Assembly (NCBI GenBank): GCA_026391295.1
Contig: JAPLDS010000023.1
Coordinates: 36,923-77,649 of the forward strand
Reading direction: 5' to 3'
Length of the DNA: 40,727 bases
Source: Bacteroidia bacterium
GTDB lineage: Bacteria > Bacteroidota > Bacteroidia > Bacteroidales > Prolixibacteraceae
Part shown: piece by piece, positions 7,983 to 16,238 of the stretch
How positions within the stretch are numbered: position 1 is the first letter of the stretch
Layout of the letters: each line of letters starts with the position of its first letter
Program-made: the position numbers and the translations under genes
Notes under the pieces: model-generated
What the model saw: only the letters and a program-made list of their open reading frames with translations
The model's database searches: none
What the model was told of the DNA's origin: nothing

Positions 7983-9254
7983 ATGGATAAAAATTCCCCA
8001 AATCGTAGAACATTTCTAAAAGCATCAGCTGCAGCAGCTGCAGGAATTATGATTATTCCACGTCATGCCCTTGGTGGACCAGGAGTTATTGCACCGACCG
8101 ACCAGCTGACTAAAGCTATAATTGGTACCGGAGGAATGGGACGCGGTCATATTCAATATGAAGGAACAAAAGTTGTGGCTATTTGCGATGTCGACAAAAA
8201 ACATCTTCAACTAGCTAAATCATTAATTCCAAATGATGTAGCTACATTTCATGATTATCGCGAACTATTGCTTCGCCCTGAGATTGATATTGTACATATC
8301 GCAACACCTCCTCACTGGCATGGTCTAATGGCTATTGAAGCTGCTCGCGCAGGAAAAGATATCTGGTGCGAAAAACCAATGACTCGTACCATTGGTGAAG
8401 GACAACGTGTTGTTGAGGAGGTTAATAAACATGGTCGGATGTTCCGCTTAAACACGTGGTTCCGATTTAAAGATAATTTCTATGGTTTAGGAACCGATGT
8501 TAAACCATTGAAAAAAGTGATCGAGAGTGGAATATTAGGATGGCCTTTAAAGGTTACCGTAAGTGGAATTACAGGTTTCGACTGGAAATTCTACTGGCGT
8601 GGTGAGACCAACCTATCTCCAGAACCAATTCCAGAAGAGTTAGACTATGATTTCTGGTTAGGTCCTGCACCCCATCGTCCATATAATGCAAAACGTGTAC
8701 ATACAAACTTCCGCGGATATTGGGATTATGATGGTGGTGGATTAGGAGATATGGGTCAACATTACCTCGATCCAGTGCAATACTTCCTTGGAAAAGACAA
8801 TACTAGCCCTGTAAAAATTGAAGTGGATGCTCCACAACAACACGAGGATGCAGTTGGCGTATGGCGTAGAATTGAATACACCTATGCTGATGGCTGCAAG
8901 ATAATCCTTGACGGCGAAAACAAAGATAAAGATGCTGCTTATATCGAAGGACCTCATGGAAAGATCTTCAAAGGATTTGAATCTACCATTCCAAATATTA
9001 AACAGTTTATCGAAACACTTCCAGATCCAGAACCACGCATTACAACGTTCTCTGAATCTGTAAGAACAAGACAAAAATTTGCCCTAAATGAGATGAACGG
9101 ACACCGTTCATGTACCTTAGTTAACATGGGTATTTTAGCTATTAGACTAGGACGCACATTGAATTTCGATCCTGACAAACAAGTGTTTATCGACGACGAG
9201 GCAGCAAATCGCTTAATCCATCAGCCGATGAGAGCACCTTGGACAACCATTTAA
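7983..9254 (+). CDS. Tat-exported Gfo/Idh/MocA family oxidoreductase
   Basis: This is a 423-residue NAD(P)-dependent sugar oxidoreductase with an N-terminal twin-arginine signal (NRRTFLKASAAAAAG), meaning it is folded with its cofactor and then exported. The Rossmann glycine motif is IGTGGMGRG (about 48-55), the conserved EKP lies in CEKPMTRT, and the catalytic-region motif GGGLGDMGQHYLDP contains the usual Asp and His. Exported members in Bacteroidota oxidise glycosides at C3 to give 3-keto sugars. It forms a likely operon with the DUF1080 protein 73 bp downstream, the family that cleaves such 3-keto glycosides. I start at the ATG because it lies just after the promoter and begins right at the Tat signal. 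Confidence 0.9.
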   Translation: MDKNSPNRRTFLKASAAAAAGIMIIPRHALGGPGVIAPTDQLTKAIIGTGGMGRGHIQYEGTKVVAICDVDKKHLQLAKSLIPNDVATFHDYRELLLRPEIDIVHIATPPHWHGLMAIEAARAGKDIWCEKPMTRTIGEGQRVVEEVNKHGRMFRLNTWFRFKDNFYGLGTDVKPLKKVIESGILGWPLKVTVSGITGFDWKFYWRGETNLSPEPIPEELDYDFWLGPAPHRPYNAKRVHTNFRGYWDYDGGGLGDMGQHYLDPVQYFLGKDNTSPVKIEVDAPQQHEDAVGVWRRIEYTYADGCKIILDGENKDKDAAYIEGPHGKIFKGFESTIPNIKQFIETLPDPEPRITTFSESVRTRQKFALNEMNGHRSCTLVNMGILAIRLGRTLNFDPDKQVFIDDEAANRLIHQPMRAPWTTI

Positions 9255-9327
9255 TTTTTCATTAACCATTAATATATCTTAAACGATATCCTAAACCAGC
9301 AGGTAAAGGATTTAAACCATTAATATA

Positions 9328-9783
9328 ATGAACAAAATTTTTAATTCTCTTGTATTAGCCTTGACTTTAATGCTAGTTTCAACTAGTCTTCAAGCGCAAG
9401 AAAACAGAACAATTACGACAAAGATTGCCGACTTAATGGCTCAGATGCCTTCTAGCAATCTTCAACTACGTGACAAACTAGCTGAAGAAGTCATCGCTCT
9501 TGGGAGTGATGGTTTCCAACAAATGGCTGAAAAAATGACTCCATCTGGAAAAGGTGACAATTCAGCTCTTGTGTTTGCTATAAACGGTCTAACTCGATAT
9601 GCGAGCCAACCTGGCAAAGAGGCAGCTCGTAGCTTTGCTGAATCAGCATTTATTACTGCATTAGGAAAAGCTTCTGATGCTGAAGTAAAAGCCTTTCTTA
9701 TTCGTCCATTAAAATTGATTGGTAAAGACAAAGCGGTATCAGCTCTTGCAATGCATTGCCTAGAGCTGAAGGGTCTTGCTTAA
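9328..9783 (+). CDS. HEAT-repeat/DUF1080 protein, N-terminal fragment before a frameshift
   Basis: This 151-residue piece has a signal peptide (MNKIFNSLVLALTLMLVSTSLQAQ) followed by alpha-helical HEAT-like sequence. It stops at the TAA at 9781-9783, but the helical repeats carry straight on in the -1 frame (9756-12638). The two pieces clearly form one gene of about 1,100 codons broken by a net one-base loss between 9751 and 9783. If the break is real, this exported fragment lacks all catalytic domains. It starts 73 bp after the oxidoreductase gene and is probably co-transcribed with it. A sequencing or assembly error is equally possible. Confidence 0.8.
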   Translation: MNKIFNSLVLALTLMLVSTSLQAQENRTITTKIADLMAQMPSSNLQLRDKLAEEVIALGSDGFQQMAEKMTPSGKGDNSALVFAINGLTRYASQPGKEAARSFAESAFITALGKASDAEVKAFLIRPLKLIGKDKAVSALAMHCLELKGLA

Positions 9784-12638
9784 CCACTATCACAAGATCT
9801 TTAGGGGTTCTTCAGGTAACTGAAGCTAATGCAACAATCTTAAAAAGCATTAATTCTGAAAATCAAAACCTTAAGCGTGTTTCATTGGCTGCATTAGCAT
9901 CTATCGCTTCTGCTGACTCCTATGGACCATTATTAAATGCGGCAAAAGCTGCTGGATTTGTCTATGAGCCTTCGAATGCAACAGCTGCATTCTTGTCATA
10001 TGCAAACCGTTTAGGTGAGACTGGCAACTTGACTTTATGTACTAAAGCTTGTGACGAATTGATCAATAGCTGTCAATCTGCAGCTCAATTGCACACCAAA
10101 TCTTCTGCACTAAGTACCTATATGCATTTCTTTGAAAACGAAGCTCAAGCCAAATTGCTTAATGCATTTGACAATAGCGACAAGCCATTTAGATTTGCGG
10201 TACTAAACTTAGCAGCAAAAAGTAAGGCGGCATCAGTTAAGGCTTGGATTACAAAAGCCTCAAAAGCGAAGCCAGAACAACAAGCTGAAATAATTGAGAT
10301 GTTAGGTAAGAAAGGGGATCTTTCTGCTGAATCGTTTATTAAAAAACACTTTAAAAGTAAATCAGAGGTAGTTAGTGAGGCCTCTATTTTAGCCTATAGC
10401 AAGCTGAAGGGCAAAGATGCAATTGCAGAGCTTTCAACCTTACTAAGTAAAGGAACTTCACCAAACGCTACAACAAAAGCATTGATGTCATTAGTTGACA
10501 GCAAAGGGCTCGACCAACTAGCTCAGTCCTTAGATAAAGCACCTGAAAAAGCAAAGAGTGAAATCATCACCATTATTGGAGCTAAATCTGGCAAACAATA
10601 CTTTGATCAAATTTACAAATACACCCAAAGCACAAATGCAGCGATTCAAACAGCCGCTTATGGTGCGATGAAAAACACAGCCTCAGCAAAAAACTACGAT
10701 CAACTGTTGAAACTGTTGTATGCCACTGATGACAAGGATAAAATCAAAAGTATTCAGGAGGCTATTGTGAATGCCGCTGCTGAAATCCCAGACAAAAATG
10801 CTCAGACTGCACCTTTGTTGGCAAAAATTGAATTAACCACAAACATCGTACGCATTACTGAAATACTACCGAGCCTTGGAGGGGCTAAAGCATTAAAAGC
10901 GATGAAGAATTTAATTCGCTCAAAAAATGCAGCCGACCATGATGCAGCCTTCACTGCTCTACTCGCTTGGAAAGATCAGGAAGCCTCTAATACGCTTTAT
11001 GAGCTAAGTAAAACCCTTACTGGATCAGAAATTTCTAGTGCTATAACTAGCTATGTTCGTCAGATTAAGAGCTCAAAATTACCGGATGATCAAAAGCTTT
11101 TGCAATACCGCAAAATCTTGCCTTATGCAACTGACAAAAAAGACAAACAACTTTTAGTTGGATCATTAGGTCAAGTAAAGACTTTCTTATCATTAGTAAC
11201 GGCTGCATCTTATTTAGACAATCCAGATGTTAAAGAAGAGGCTACTTCAGCTGTCATGACTATTGCATTACCTTCTGGAGGTAAAAAAGGTCTATCAGGC
11301 GTGACAGTCCGAAATGCCTTAAACAAAGCACTAAGCAGCTTAGGAGGCAGTGAAAGCGAATACGACAGAACAAGAATTCAAAACTACCTTGACGAGATGT
11401 CTTATGAAGATGGTCTTACCCCTATGTTTAACGGCAAAGATTTGACCGGCTGGCAAGCGCTAGTTGGAAATCCAATAACACGAGGAAAAATGACCCCTGA
11501 AGAGCTTGCAAAGAAACAAGCTGAGGCAAACTCAAAACTAGGAAGCAATTGGGTTGCTAAAGATGGTACGATCAGTTTCAATGGGGCTGGCGATAACCTT
11601 TGCTCTGTAAAGAAATATGGTGATTTTGAGATGGTCGTTGACTGGAGAATAACAAAAAAAGGAGATAGCGGAATCTATCTACGTGGTACTCCGCAAATCC
11701 AAATCTGGGATACGTCGCGTGTAGAAGTAGGTGCTCAGGTGGGTTCAGGTGGATTATACAACAACAAGAAAAATCGTGCTACACCACTTAAAGTTGCAGA
11801 CAATCCAGTTGGAGAATGGAATACCTTCAGAGTTCGAATGATTGGCGAAAAAGTTACTGTTTACCTAAATGGGGAGTTAGTCGTTGATAATGTTACTCTA
11901 GAAAACTATTGGGATCGCGCGAATCCAATCTTCCCTAAAGAAGCTATCGAATTACAAGCACATGGTACGGACCTTGCTTTCCGTGATATCTACGTTCAAG
12001 AGTTAAACAATGAAGAATATGTTGTTCCTGCAGAGGAAGCAAAAGAAGGATACAAAGCACTATTCAATGGTAAAAACTTTGAAGGATGGACAGGAAATCT
12101 AATTGATTACCATGCTGAGAATGGAGAAATTGTGCTTCACGTAGACGATGGCCCATCGCATGGAAACATTTTCACTGCTGATGAATACGGAGATTTCAGT
12201 ATCCGATTTGAGTTCCAATTAACTCCGGCGGCGAATAATGGCCTTGGAATACGTGCACCTTTAAAAGGAGATGCTGCCTACCAAGGTATGGAAATACAAG
12301 TCTTAGATAATGAAGATCCTGTTTATGCAAATCTTGCACCTTACCAATACCACGGATCTGTTTATGGTATCCTTCCAGCAAAAAGAGGGTTCTTAAAACC
12401 ACTTGGACAATGGAATACAGAAGAGGTTGTTGCAAAAGGGAACAAAATTAAAGTCACCCTTAATGGAACTGTAATCTTAGATGGAGACATTAAAGAGGAT
12501 GCAAAAAATGGACCTTTAGATCATAAACCACATCCTGGCCTGTTCAACGCAAAAGGACATATTGGTTTCTTAGGTCATGGATCGATTGTTAAGTTTAGAA
12601 GTATCAGATTAAAAGACTTGACAAAAAAGAAAAAGTAA
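9756..12638 (+). CDS. HEAT repeats plus two DUF1080 (3-keto-glycoside hydrolase) domains, main fragment
   Basis: This frame continues the gene at 9328 after a -1 shift. Residues ~1-540 are alpha-helical HEAT-like repeats rich in Ala, Lys and Ser. Residues ~550-755 form a first DUF1080 domain (opens with LTPMFNGKDLTGW, contains GDSGIYLRG and QIQIWD, ends ELQAHGTDLAFRDIYV). Residues ~765-955 form a second one (opens YKALFNGKNFEGW, contains NNGLGIRAP and GMEIQVLD, ends GHIGFLGHGSIVKFRSIRL). DUF1080 (PF06439) members hydrolyse 3-keto glycosides, so the partner oxidoreductase upstream would make the substrate. Without the upstream signal peptide this part would not be exported. The TTG at 9756 is only the edge of the open frame and is probably not a real start. 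Confidence 0.85.
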   Translation: MPRAEGSCLTTITRSLGVLQVTEANATILKSINSENQNLKRVSLAALASIASADSYGPLLNAAKAAGFVYEPSNATAAFLSYANRLGETGNLTLCTKACDELINSCQSAAQLHTKSSALSTYMHFFENEAQAKLLNAFDNSDKPFRFAVLNLAAKSKAASVKAWITKASKAKPEQQAEIIEMLGKKGDLSAESFIKKHFKSKSEVVSEASILAYSKLKGKDAIAELSTLLSKGTSPNATTKALMSLVDSKGLDQLAQSLDKAPEKAKSEIITIIGAKSGKQYFDQIYKYTQSTNAAIQTAAYGAMKNTASAKNYDQLLKLLYATDDKDKIKSIQEAIVNAAAEIPDKNAQTAPLLAKIELTTNIVRITEILPSLGGAKALKAMKNLIRSKNAADHDAAFTALLAWKDQEASNTLYELSKTLTGSEISSAITSYVRQIKSSKLPDDQKLLQYRKILPYATDKKDKQLLVGSLGQVKTFLSLVTAASYLDNPDVKEEATSAVMTIALPSGGKKGLSGVTVRNALNKALSSLGGSESEYDRTRIQNYLDEMSYEDGLTPMFNGKDLTGWQALVGNPITRGKMTPEELAKKQAEANSKLGSNWVAKDGTISFNGAGDNLCSVKKYGDFEMVVDWRITKKGDSGIYLRGTPQIQIWDTSRVEVGAQVGSGGLYNNKKNRATPLKVADNPVGEWNTFRVRMIGEKVTVYLNGELVVDNVTLENYWDRANPIFPKEAIELQAHGTDLAFRDIYVQELNNEEYVVPAEEAKEGYKALFNGKNFEGWTGNLIDYHAENGEIVLHVDDGPSHGNIFTADEYGDFSIRFEFQLTPAANNGLGIRAPLKGDAAYQGMEIQVLDNEDPVYANLAPYQYHGSVYGILPAKRGFLKPLGQWNTEEVVAKGNKIKVTLNGTVILDGDIKEDAKNGPLDHKPHPGLFNAKGHIGFLGHGSIVKFRSIRLKDLTKKKK

Positions 12639-12683
12639 GATCTAACAAAAAAACAAAAAGGTATTCACAGAAAACCTTCTCTC

Positions 12684-12725
12684 TTAAGCCACTTTTTTAG
12701 TATGTTCACTGAAAAAGTGGCTTAA
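12684..12725. terminator. inverted repeat, probable transcription end after the DUF1080 gene
   Basis: TTAAGCCACTTTTT at 12684-12697 pairs perfectly with AAAAAGTGGCTTAA at 12712-12725, giving a 14-bp stem and a 14-nt loop. It lies 46 bp after the DUF1080 stop and 30 bp before the next start. The T tract after the stem is weak (TTTG), so termination efficiency is uncertain. Confidence 0.5.
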
Positions 12726-12755
12726 TTTGATTAATAACTAGATAATAAATACAAG

Positions 12756-13865
12756 ATGAGCTCAGAAACGACAACGCTTTCGGCACAATCAAGAATCCAA
12801 TCCATTGACTTTTTCAGGGGTTTTACCATGTTTATGCTTATTGGAGAATTTTCAGGGTTTCTTGGGACATTAAGTAATCCATTCTTTGAAGGGACATTTA
12901 TCAGCGCCATAGGCGAGCAACTTGATCATGCCGAATGGATTGGGCTTCATTTCTGGGATCTTATTCAGCCATTTTTCATGTTTATCGTTGGTGTTGCAAT
13001 GCCATTTTCGATGACAAAGAGGTGGAACAATGGTGAAACTTGGCCTTCAACCTTGCGTCATGCAGCTATTCGGTCTGTCTCCTTGTTATTTCTTGGTTGG
13101 GCCCTCTATTGTATTGGACCTGGAAAAATAACTTTCCGATTTACGAATGTCTTAGCACAGCTATCAGTAACCTACTTTATTGCCTTCTTACTCTTACGCA
13201 AGACTGTAAAATGGCAGCTAATTGTCTCATTCGCGTTAATCCTTCTCGCTGATTTACTTTATCGCTTCTGGCCTGTAGAAGGGTTTAATCAACCTTTTAC
13301 CCCGGATCAGAATTTCGGATCGTGGTTTGATCTTGCCCTTACTGGACGACTAGGTGGTGGCCATTGGGTTTCCTTTAATGCGATCGCAACATCAGCCCAC
13401 ACTATTTGGGGGGTGCTGGCCGGAATGATTTTAATGAATGAATGGACACCTAAAAAAAAGATACAGACATTATTACTAGCTGGACTAGCAGGACTTGTTA
13501 TCGGTTACGGTTTAAGTCCCTTCACTCCTATCATTAAGCATATCTGTACGAGCTCATTTGTTTTTGTAAGTGGTGGATGGTGCCTTATCGCGATGGCCTT
13601 TTCGTATTGGTTTGTGGATATAAAAGGGTACAAAAAATTTGCACTTTTCTTTGCCATAATAGGCATGAATCCATTGTTTATTTACTTCTTTGCGCATACC
13701 AACGGAACTAATTGGGTTAGCTCGCTTGTTAAGCCCTTTGTAAATTTACTTTTTGGATCATTCGGTGAGTTGCCGAGTCAGATGGCGCAATCCATGACAG
13801 TTTGGATGGCGATGTGGGGAATTTGTTATTTCCTTTACAAGCGAAAAATATTTATTCGATTATAG
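12756..13865 (+). CDS. DUF5009 (NagX/HGSNAT-like) membrane protein
   Basis: The 369-residue protein has about ten hydrophobic segments. It shows the marks of the DUF5009/DUF1624 family: SIDFFRGFTMFMLI at the start and DHAEWIGLHFWDLIQPFFMFIVG in the second segment. In the animal relative HGSNAT a histidine is acetylated and the acetyl group moves across the membrane to glucosamine ends; bacterial NagX members are found in N-acetylglucosamine gene sets and are proposed transporters or acyltransferases. Here the neighbours include a sodium:solute symporter and a GH20 enzyme, which fits an amino-sugar role. That role is inference. A hairpin upstream separates it from the DUF1080 operon, and the next gene follows after 16 bp. 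Confidence 0.82.
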   Translation: MSSETTTLSAQSRIQSIDFFRGFTMFMLIGEFSGFLGTLSNPFFEGTFISAIGEQLDHAEWIGLHFWDLIQPFFMFIVGVAMPFSMTKRWNNGETWPSTLRHAAIRSVSLLFLGWALYCIGPGKITFRFTNVLAQLSVTYFIAFLLLRKTVKWQLIVSFALILLADLLYRFWPVEGFNQPFTPDQNFGSWFDLALTGRLGGGHWVSFNAIATSAHTIWGVLAGMILMNEWTPKKKIQTLLLAGLAGLVIGYGLSPFTPIIKHICTSSFVFVSGGWCLIAMAFSYWFVDIKGYKKFALFFAIIGMNPLFIYFFAHTNGTNWVSSLVKPFVNLLFGSFGELPSQMAQSMTVWMAMWGICYFLYKRKIFIRL

Positions 13866-13881
13866 TTAACACGATTAGATT

Positions 13882-14775
13882 GTGAAAAGTAAGATTAAGA
13901 AAATAACCATCAACTTATTAAAACTAGGTGTTTCAGTAGGTGCAATTTGGTGGGTCCTATCGAAAATATCCTTCAAAGAGGTATTAGGTGTATTTTCGGC
14001 TGCAAACTTCTACTATTTAGCAGCAGCATTTGTATTGCTATTCATCTCTTTTATTTTTTCGGCTTTTCGACAAAACCTATCCTTTCGAAATACAGGAGCG
14101 AACCTCTCGCAGGCATTAAACATTAAGCTTTTTTGGCTGGGCATGTTCTATAATTTATTTCTTCCAGGAGGTATAGGCGGTGATGGATACAAAGTTTACT
14201 TAGTCAATAAATACCGAAAAAATGGATTAAAAAAGAATATTGGCACAATGCTCGTTAACCGCATTGCCGGTCTAGTAGCCATTGGCATGATAACCATCGT
14301 ACTATATTACCTCTCGGGTTTACATCTTTCTTATGGCAAGCAAGTTTGGATTTTAATTCCATTGCTTTACCTATTTTATCTAGTGGTCCTAAAATACTTT
14401 TTCAAGAGCTTCCTGAATATCCATGCTGGGTTGTTCTGGTGGTCTTTAGCTCTACAAACAATGCAGTTTATTTCGGCTATTTTTATCCTTTATGCCTTTC
14501 ATCAAACGACCGATATTTTTGATTATTTATTTTTATTTTTCATCTCGGCTATTGCCACAGCATTGCCAATAACCATTGGGGGCATTGGAGCACGCGAAAT
14601 GGTTTTTCTTGTTGGTGCAAAAATGTTAGGTCTTAATAATGAACTCTGTATCGCACTAAGTCTTATGTTTTTTCTTCTCTCTGCCATAATCTCCTTTGGA
14701 GGATTATATTGGGTTTTTCTACCTCCATTTCGGAAAGAAACTGAACCAACCGAGTCGACAGAAATTACAAACTGA
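13882..14775 (+). CDS. UPF0104 / LPG synthetase transmembrane-region family protein
   Basis: This 297-residue integral membrane protein has seven to eight hydrophobic segments and belongs to the lysylphosphatidylglycerol synthetase transmembrane-region family (UPF0104, flippase-like). Typical segments are LFWLGMFYNLFLPGGIGGDGYK and, near the end, ALPITIGGIGAREM. Stand-alone members lack the soluble aminoacyl-transfer domain and are thought to move or handle lipids; the substrate is unknown. The start is a GTG at 13882 (MKSKIKKIT), 16 bp after the DUF5009 stop. It may simply be carried in this operon without sharing the pathway. Confidence 0.8.
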   Translation: MKSKIKKITINLLKLGVSVGAIWWVLSKISFKEVLGVFSAANFYYLAAAFVLLFISFIFSAFRQNLSFRNTGANLSQALNIKLFWLGMFYNLFLPGGIGGDGYKVYLVNKYRKNGLKKNIGTMLVNRIAGLVAIGMITIVLYYLSGLHLSYGKQVWILIPLLYLFYLVVLKYFFKSFLNIHAGLFWWSLALQTMQFISAIFILYAFHQTTDIFDYLFLFFISAIATALPITIGGIGAREMVFLVGAKMLGLNNELCIALSLMFFLLSAIISFGGLYWVFLPPFRKETEPTESTEITN

Positions 14776-14846
14776 GAAACACACCTGTTCAAGTTTAAAT
14801 GGATAGTTATGAAAAAAATTAAGCCAAGATCTATCCGACCAAGCCT

Positions 14847-16196
14847 ATGCTAAAATATATCATCATTGCTGTGTACCTTGTTTCAATGCTCATCATTGGA
14901 ATGATCTCAGCCAGAAAAATAAAATCTGAAGACGACTATTTTGTTGCAGGAAGACGAGGCAATATCTGGCAAATAACCGGCTCATTATTAGCTACAATCC
15001 TTGGAAGTTCAGCTATTTTAGGAACCGCTGATTTAGCATTTACACAAGGCTGGGCAGCCTCATGGCTCCTATTTTGCGCCGCTATTGGTCTTTTCTTTCT
15101 AGTCCCACTTTCTAAATTCGTTAGACGACAAGATAAAATTACCTTACCACAGATGATTGGTGAATATTACGGTTCAGAGGCCAAAATCGTATCGTCAACC
15201 ATTATTGCAATTGCTTGGATTGGTATAATTGCAGCGCAAATTATTGGGGCAGCCAAAATCATGACCGGCTTTACAGGTTTAAACTATAGCATCGGAGTCT
15301 GGGGTGCTGGAGCAATATTTATCTTTTATACCATAATAGGTGGGCAAATTTCAGTCTTAAAAACAGATCTATACCAATCGATACTCATTATTGGTGGGAT
15401 CATAATGACAGCTATCTATCTTCTGCTAAAAGAACCGGTGTCACCACTAACCCTTACAACACTTAACTTTCCTTTTAATGAAGGATTCCAGCCATTCGAC
15501 TTAGTTATTCTTTTACTCACCTACTCCACCGCTTTTGTTGTTGGACCAGATATCTATACCCGATTATTTTGTGCAGAAAATGAGCAGATAGCTAAAAAAA
15601 GTGTTCTTATCAGCGCCTTTATCCTTATACCTTTCTCGCTCTGCATAACATTTTTAGGAGTTTACTCAGCTTATAAATTTCCAGAAATAAGCCAACAGAA
15701 AGGATCGGCTCTAATACCCGTTATGTTGGCGAACTTGCCTGAATGGGGTATTGGCATACTCGTTGCAGCACTCCTTTCAGCCGTTATGTCCACAGGATCT
15801 ACAACTTTACTGACAGCATCTACGATCATTAGCGATCCCTTATCAAAAGGGCTAAACCAAAAAGGAGCAGTTACTAAGACGAAAATTATCATGCTCTTGA
15901 TGGGAGTTTTAAGCATCACACTAGCCCTTAGCGTACAGTCCATTATCCAATCGTTACTCATTGCCTTAGCCATGTTTTCAGGAGCCTTTATTATCCCAAC
16001 TATTGCTGGGATATTTGGCTATAAAACCAGTAAAATAAGAAGTAGCTCAGCCATGATAATCGGAGGAGTTGTAGCCGTTTGCGGAAAAATATGTTGCGTA
16101 AACCACCTGAACAACATTGGCAATTGGCTAATAATCATCGGTTTCATCTTGAACGCAGCGATTCTTTTTAGTCCAAAACCAACTAAAAATAATTAA
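14847..16196 (+). CDS. sodium:solute symporter family protein
   Basis: The 449-residue protein has about 13 membrane segments and the pattern of the SSS family (LeuT fold): the N-terminal YLVSMLIIGMISARK, then DDYFVAGRR, then GSLLATILGSSAILGTADLAF in the first core helix and ALLSAVMSTGSTTLLTAS in a later core helix, where Ser and Thr residues usually help bind Na+. It imports an unidentified solute with sodium. Lying between a NagX-like protein and a GH20 enzyme, it may carry an amino sugar or related product, but substrate cannot be predicted from sequence alone. The GH20 gene begins 42 bp downstream and appears to have its own promoter. Confidence 0.87.
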   Translation: MLKYIIIAVYLVSMLIIGMISARKIKSEDDYFVAGRRGNIWQITGSLLATILGSSAILGTADLAFTQGWAASWLLFCAAIGLFFLVPLSKFVRRQDKITLPQMIGEYYGSEAKIVSSTIIAIAWIGIIAAQIIGAAKIMTGFTGLNYSIGVWGAGAIFIFYTIIGGQISVLKTDLYQSILIIGGIIMTAIYLLLKEPVSPLTLTTLNFPFNEGFQPFDLVILLLTYSTAFVVGPDIYTRLFCAENEQIAKKSVLISAFILIPFSLCITFLGVYSAYKFPEISQQKGSALIPVMLANLPEWGIGILVAALLSAVMSTGSTTLLTASTIISDPLSKGLNQKGAVTKTKIIMLLMGVLSITLALSVQSIIQSLLIALAMFSGAFIIPTIAGIFGYKTSKIRSSSAMIIGGVVAVCGKICCVNHLNNIGNWLIIIGFILNAAILFSPKPTKNN

Positions 16197-16201
16197 TTTC
16201 A

Positions 16202-16209
16202 TACCTTTG
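16202..16209 (+). promoter_or_regulatory. putative -7 promoter box before the GH20 gene
   Basis: TACCTTTG matches TAnnTTTG and lies 29 bp before the GH20 ATG, a usual leader length. There is no TTG at the ideal -33 position. It suggests GH20 can be expressed apart from the symporter gene. Confidence 0.5.
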
Positions 16210-16238
16210 TATCTCAGAAATAATAAATCAAAAAAGCA

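Noticed and set aside
9756-9783. Programmed -1 frameshift signal at the HEAT/DUF1080 break
   Set aside because: No X_XXY_YYZ heptamer and no strong downstream hairpin were found in the overlap; a mutation or sequence error is simpler.
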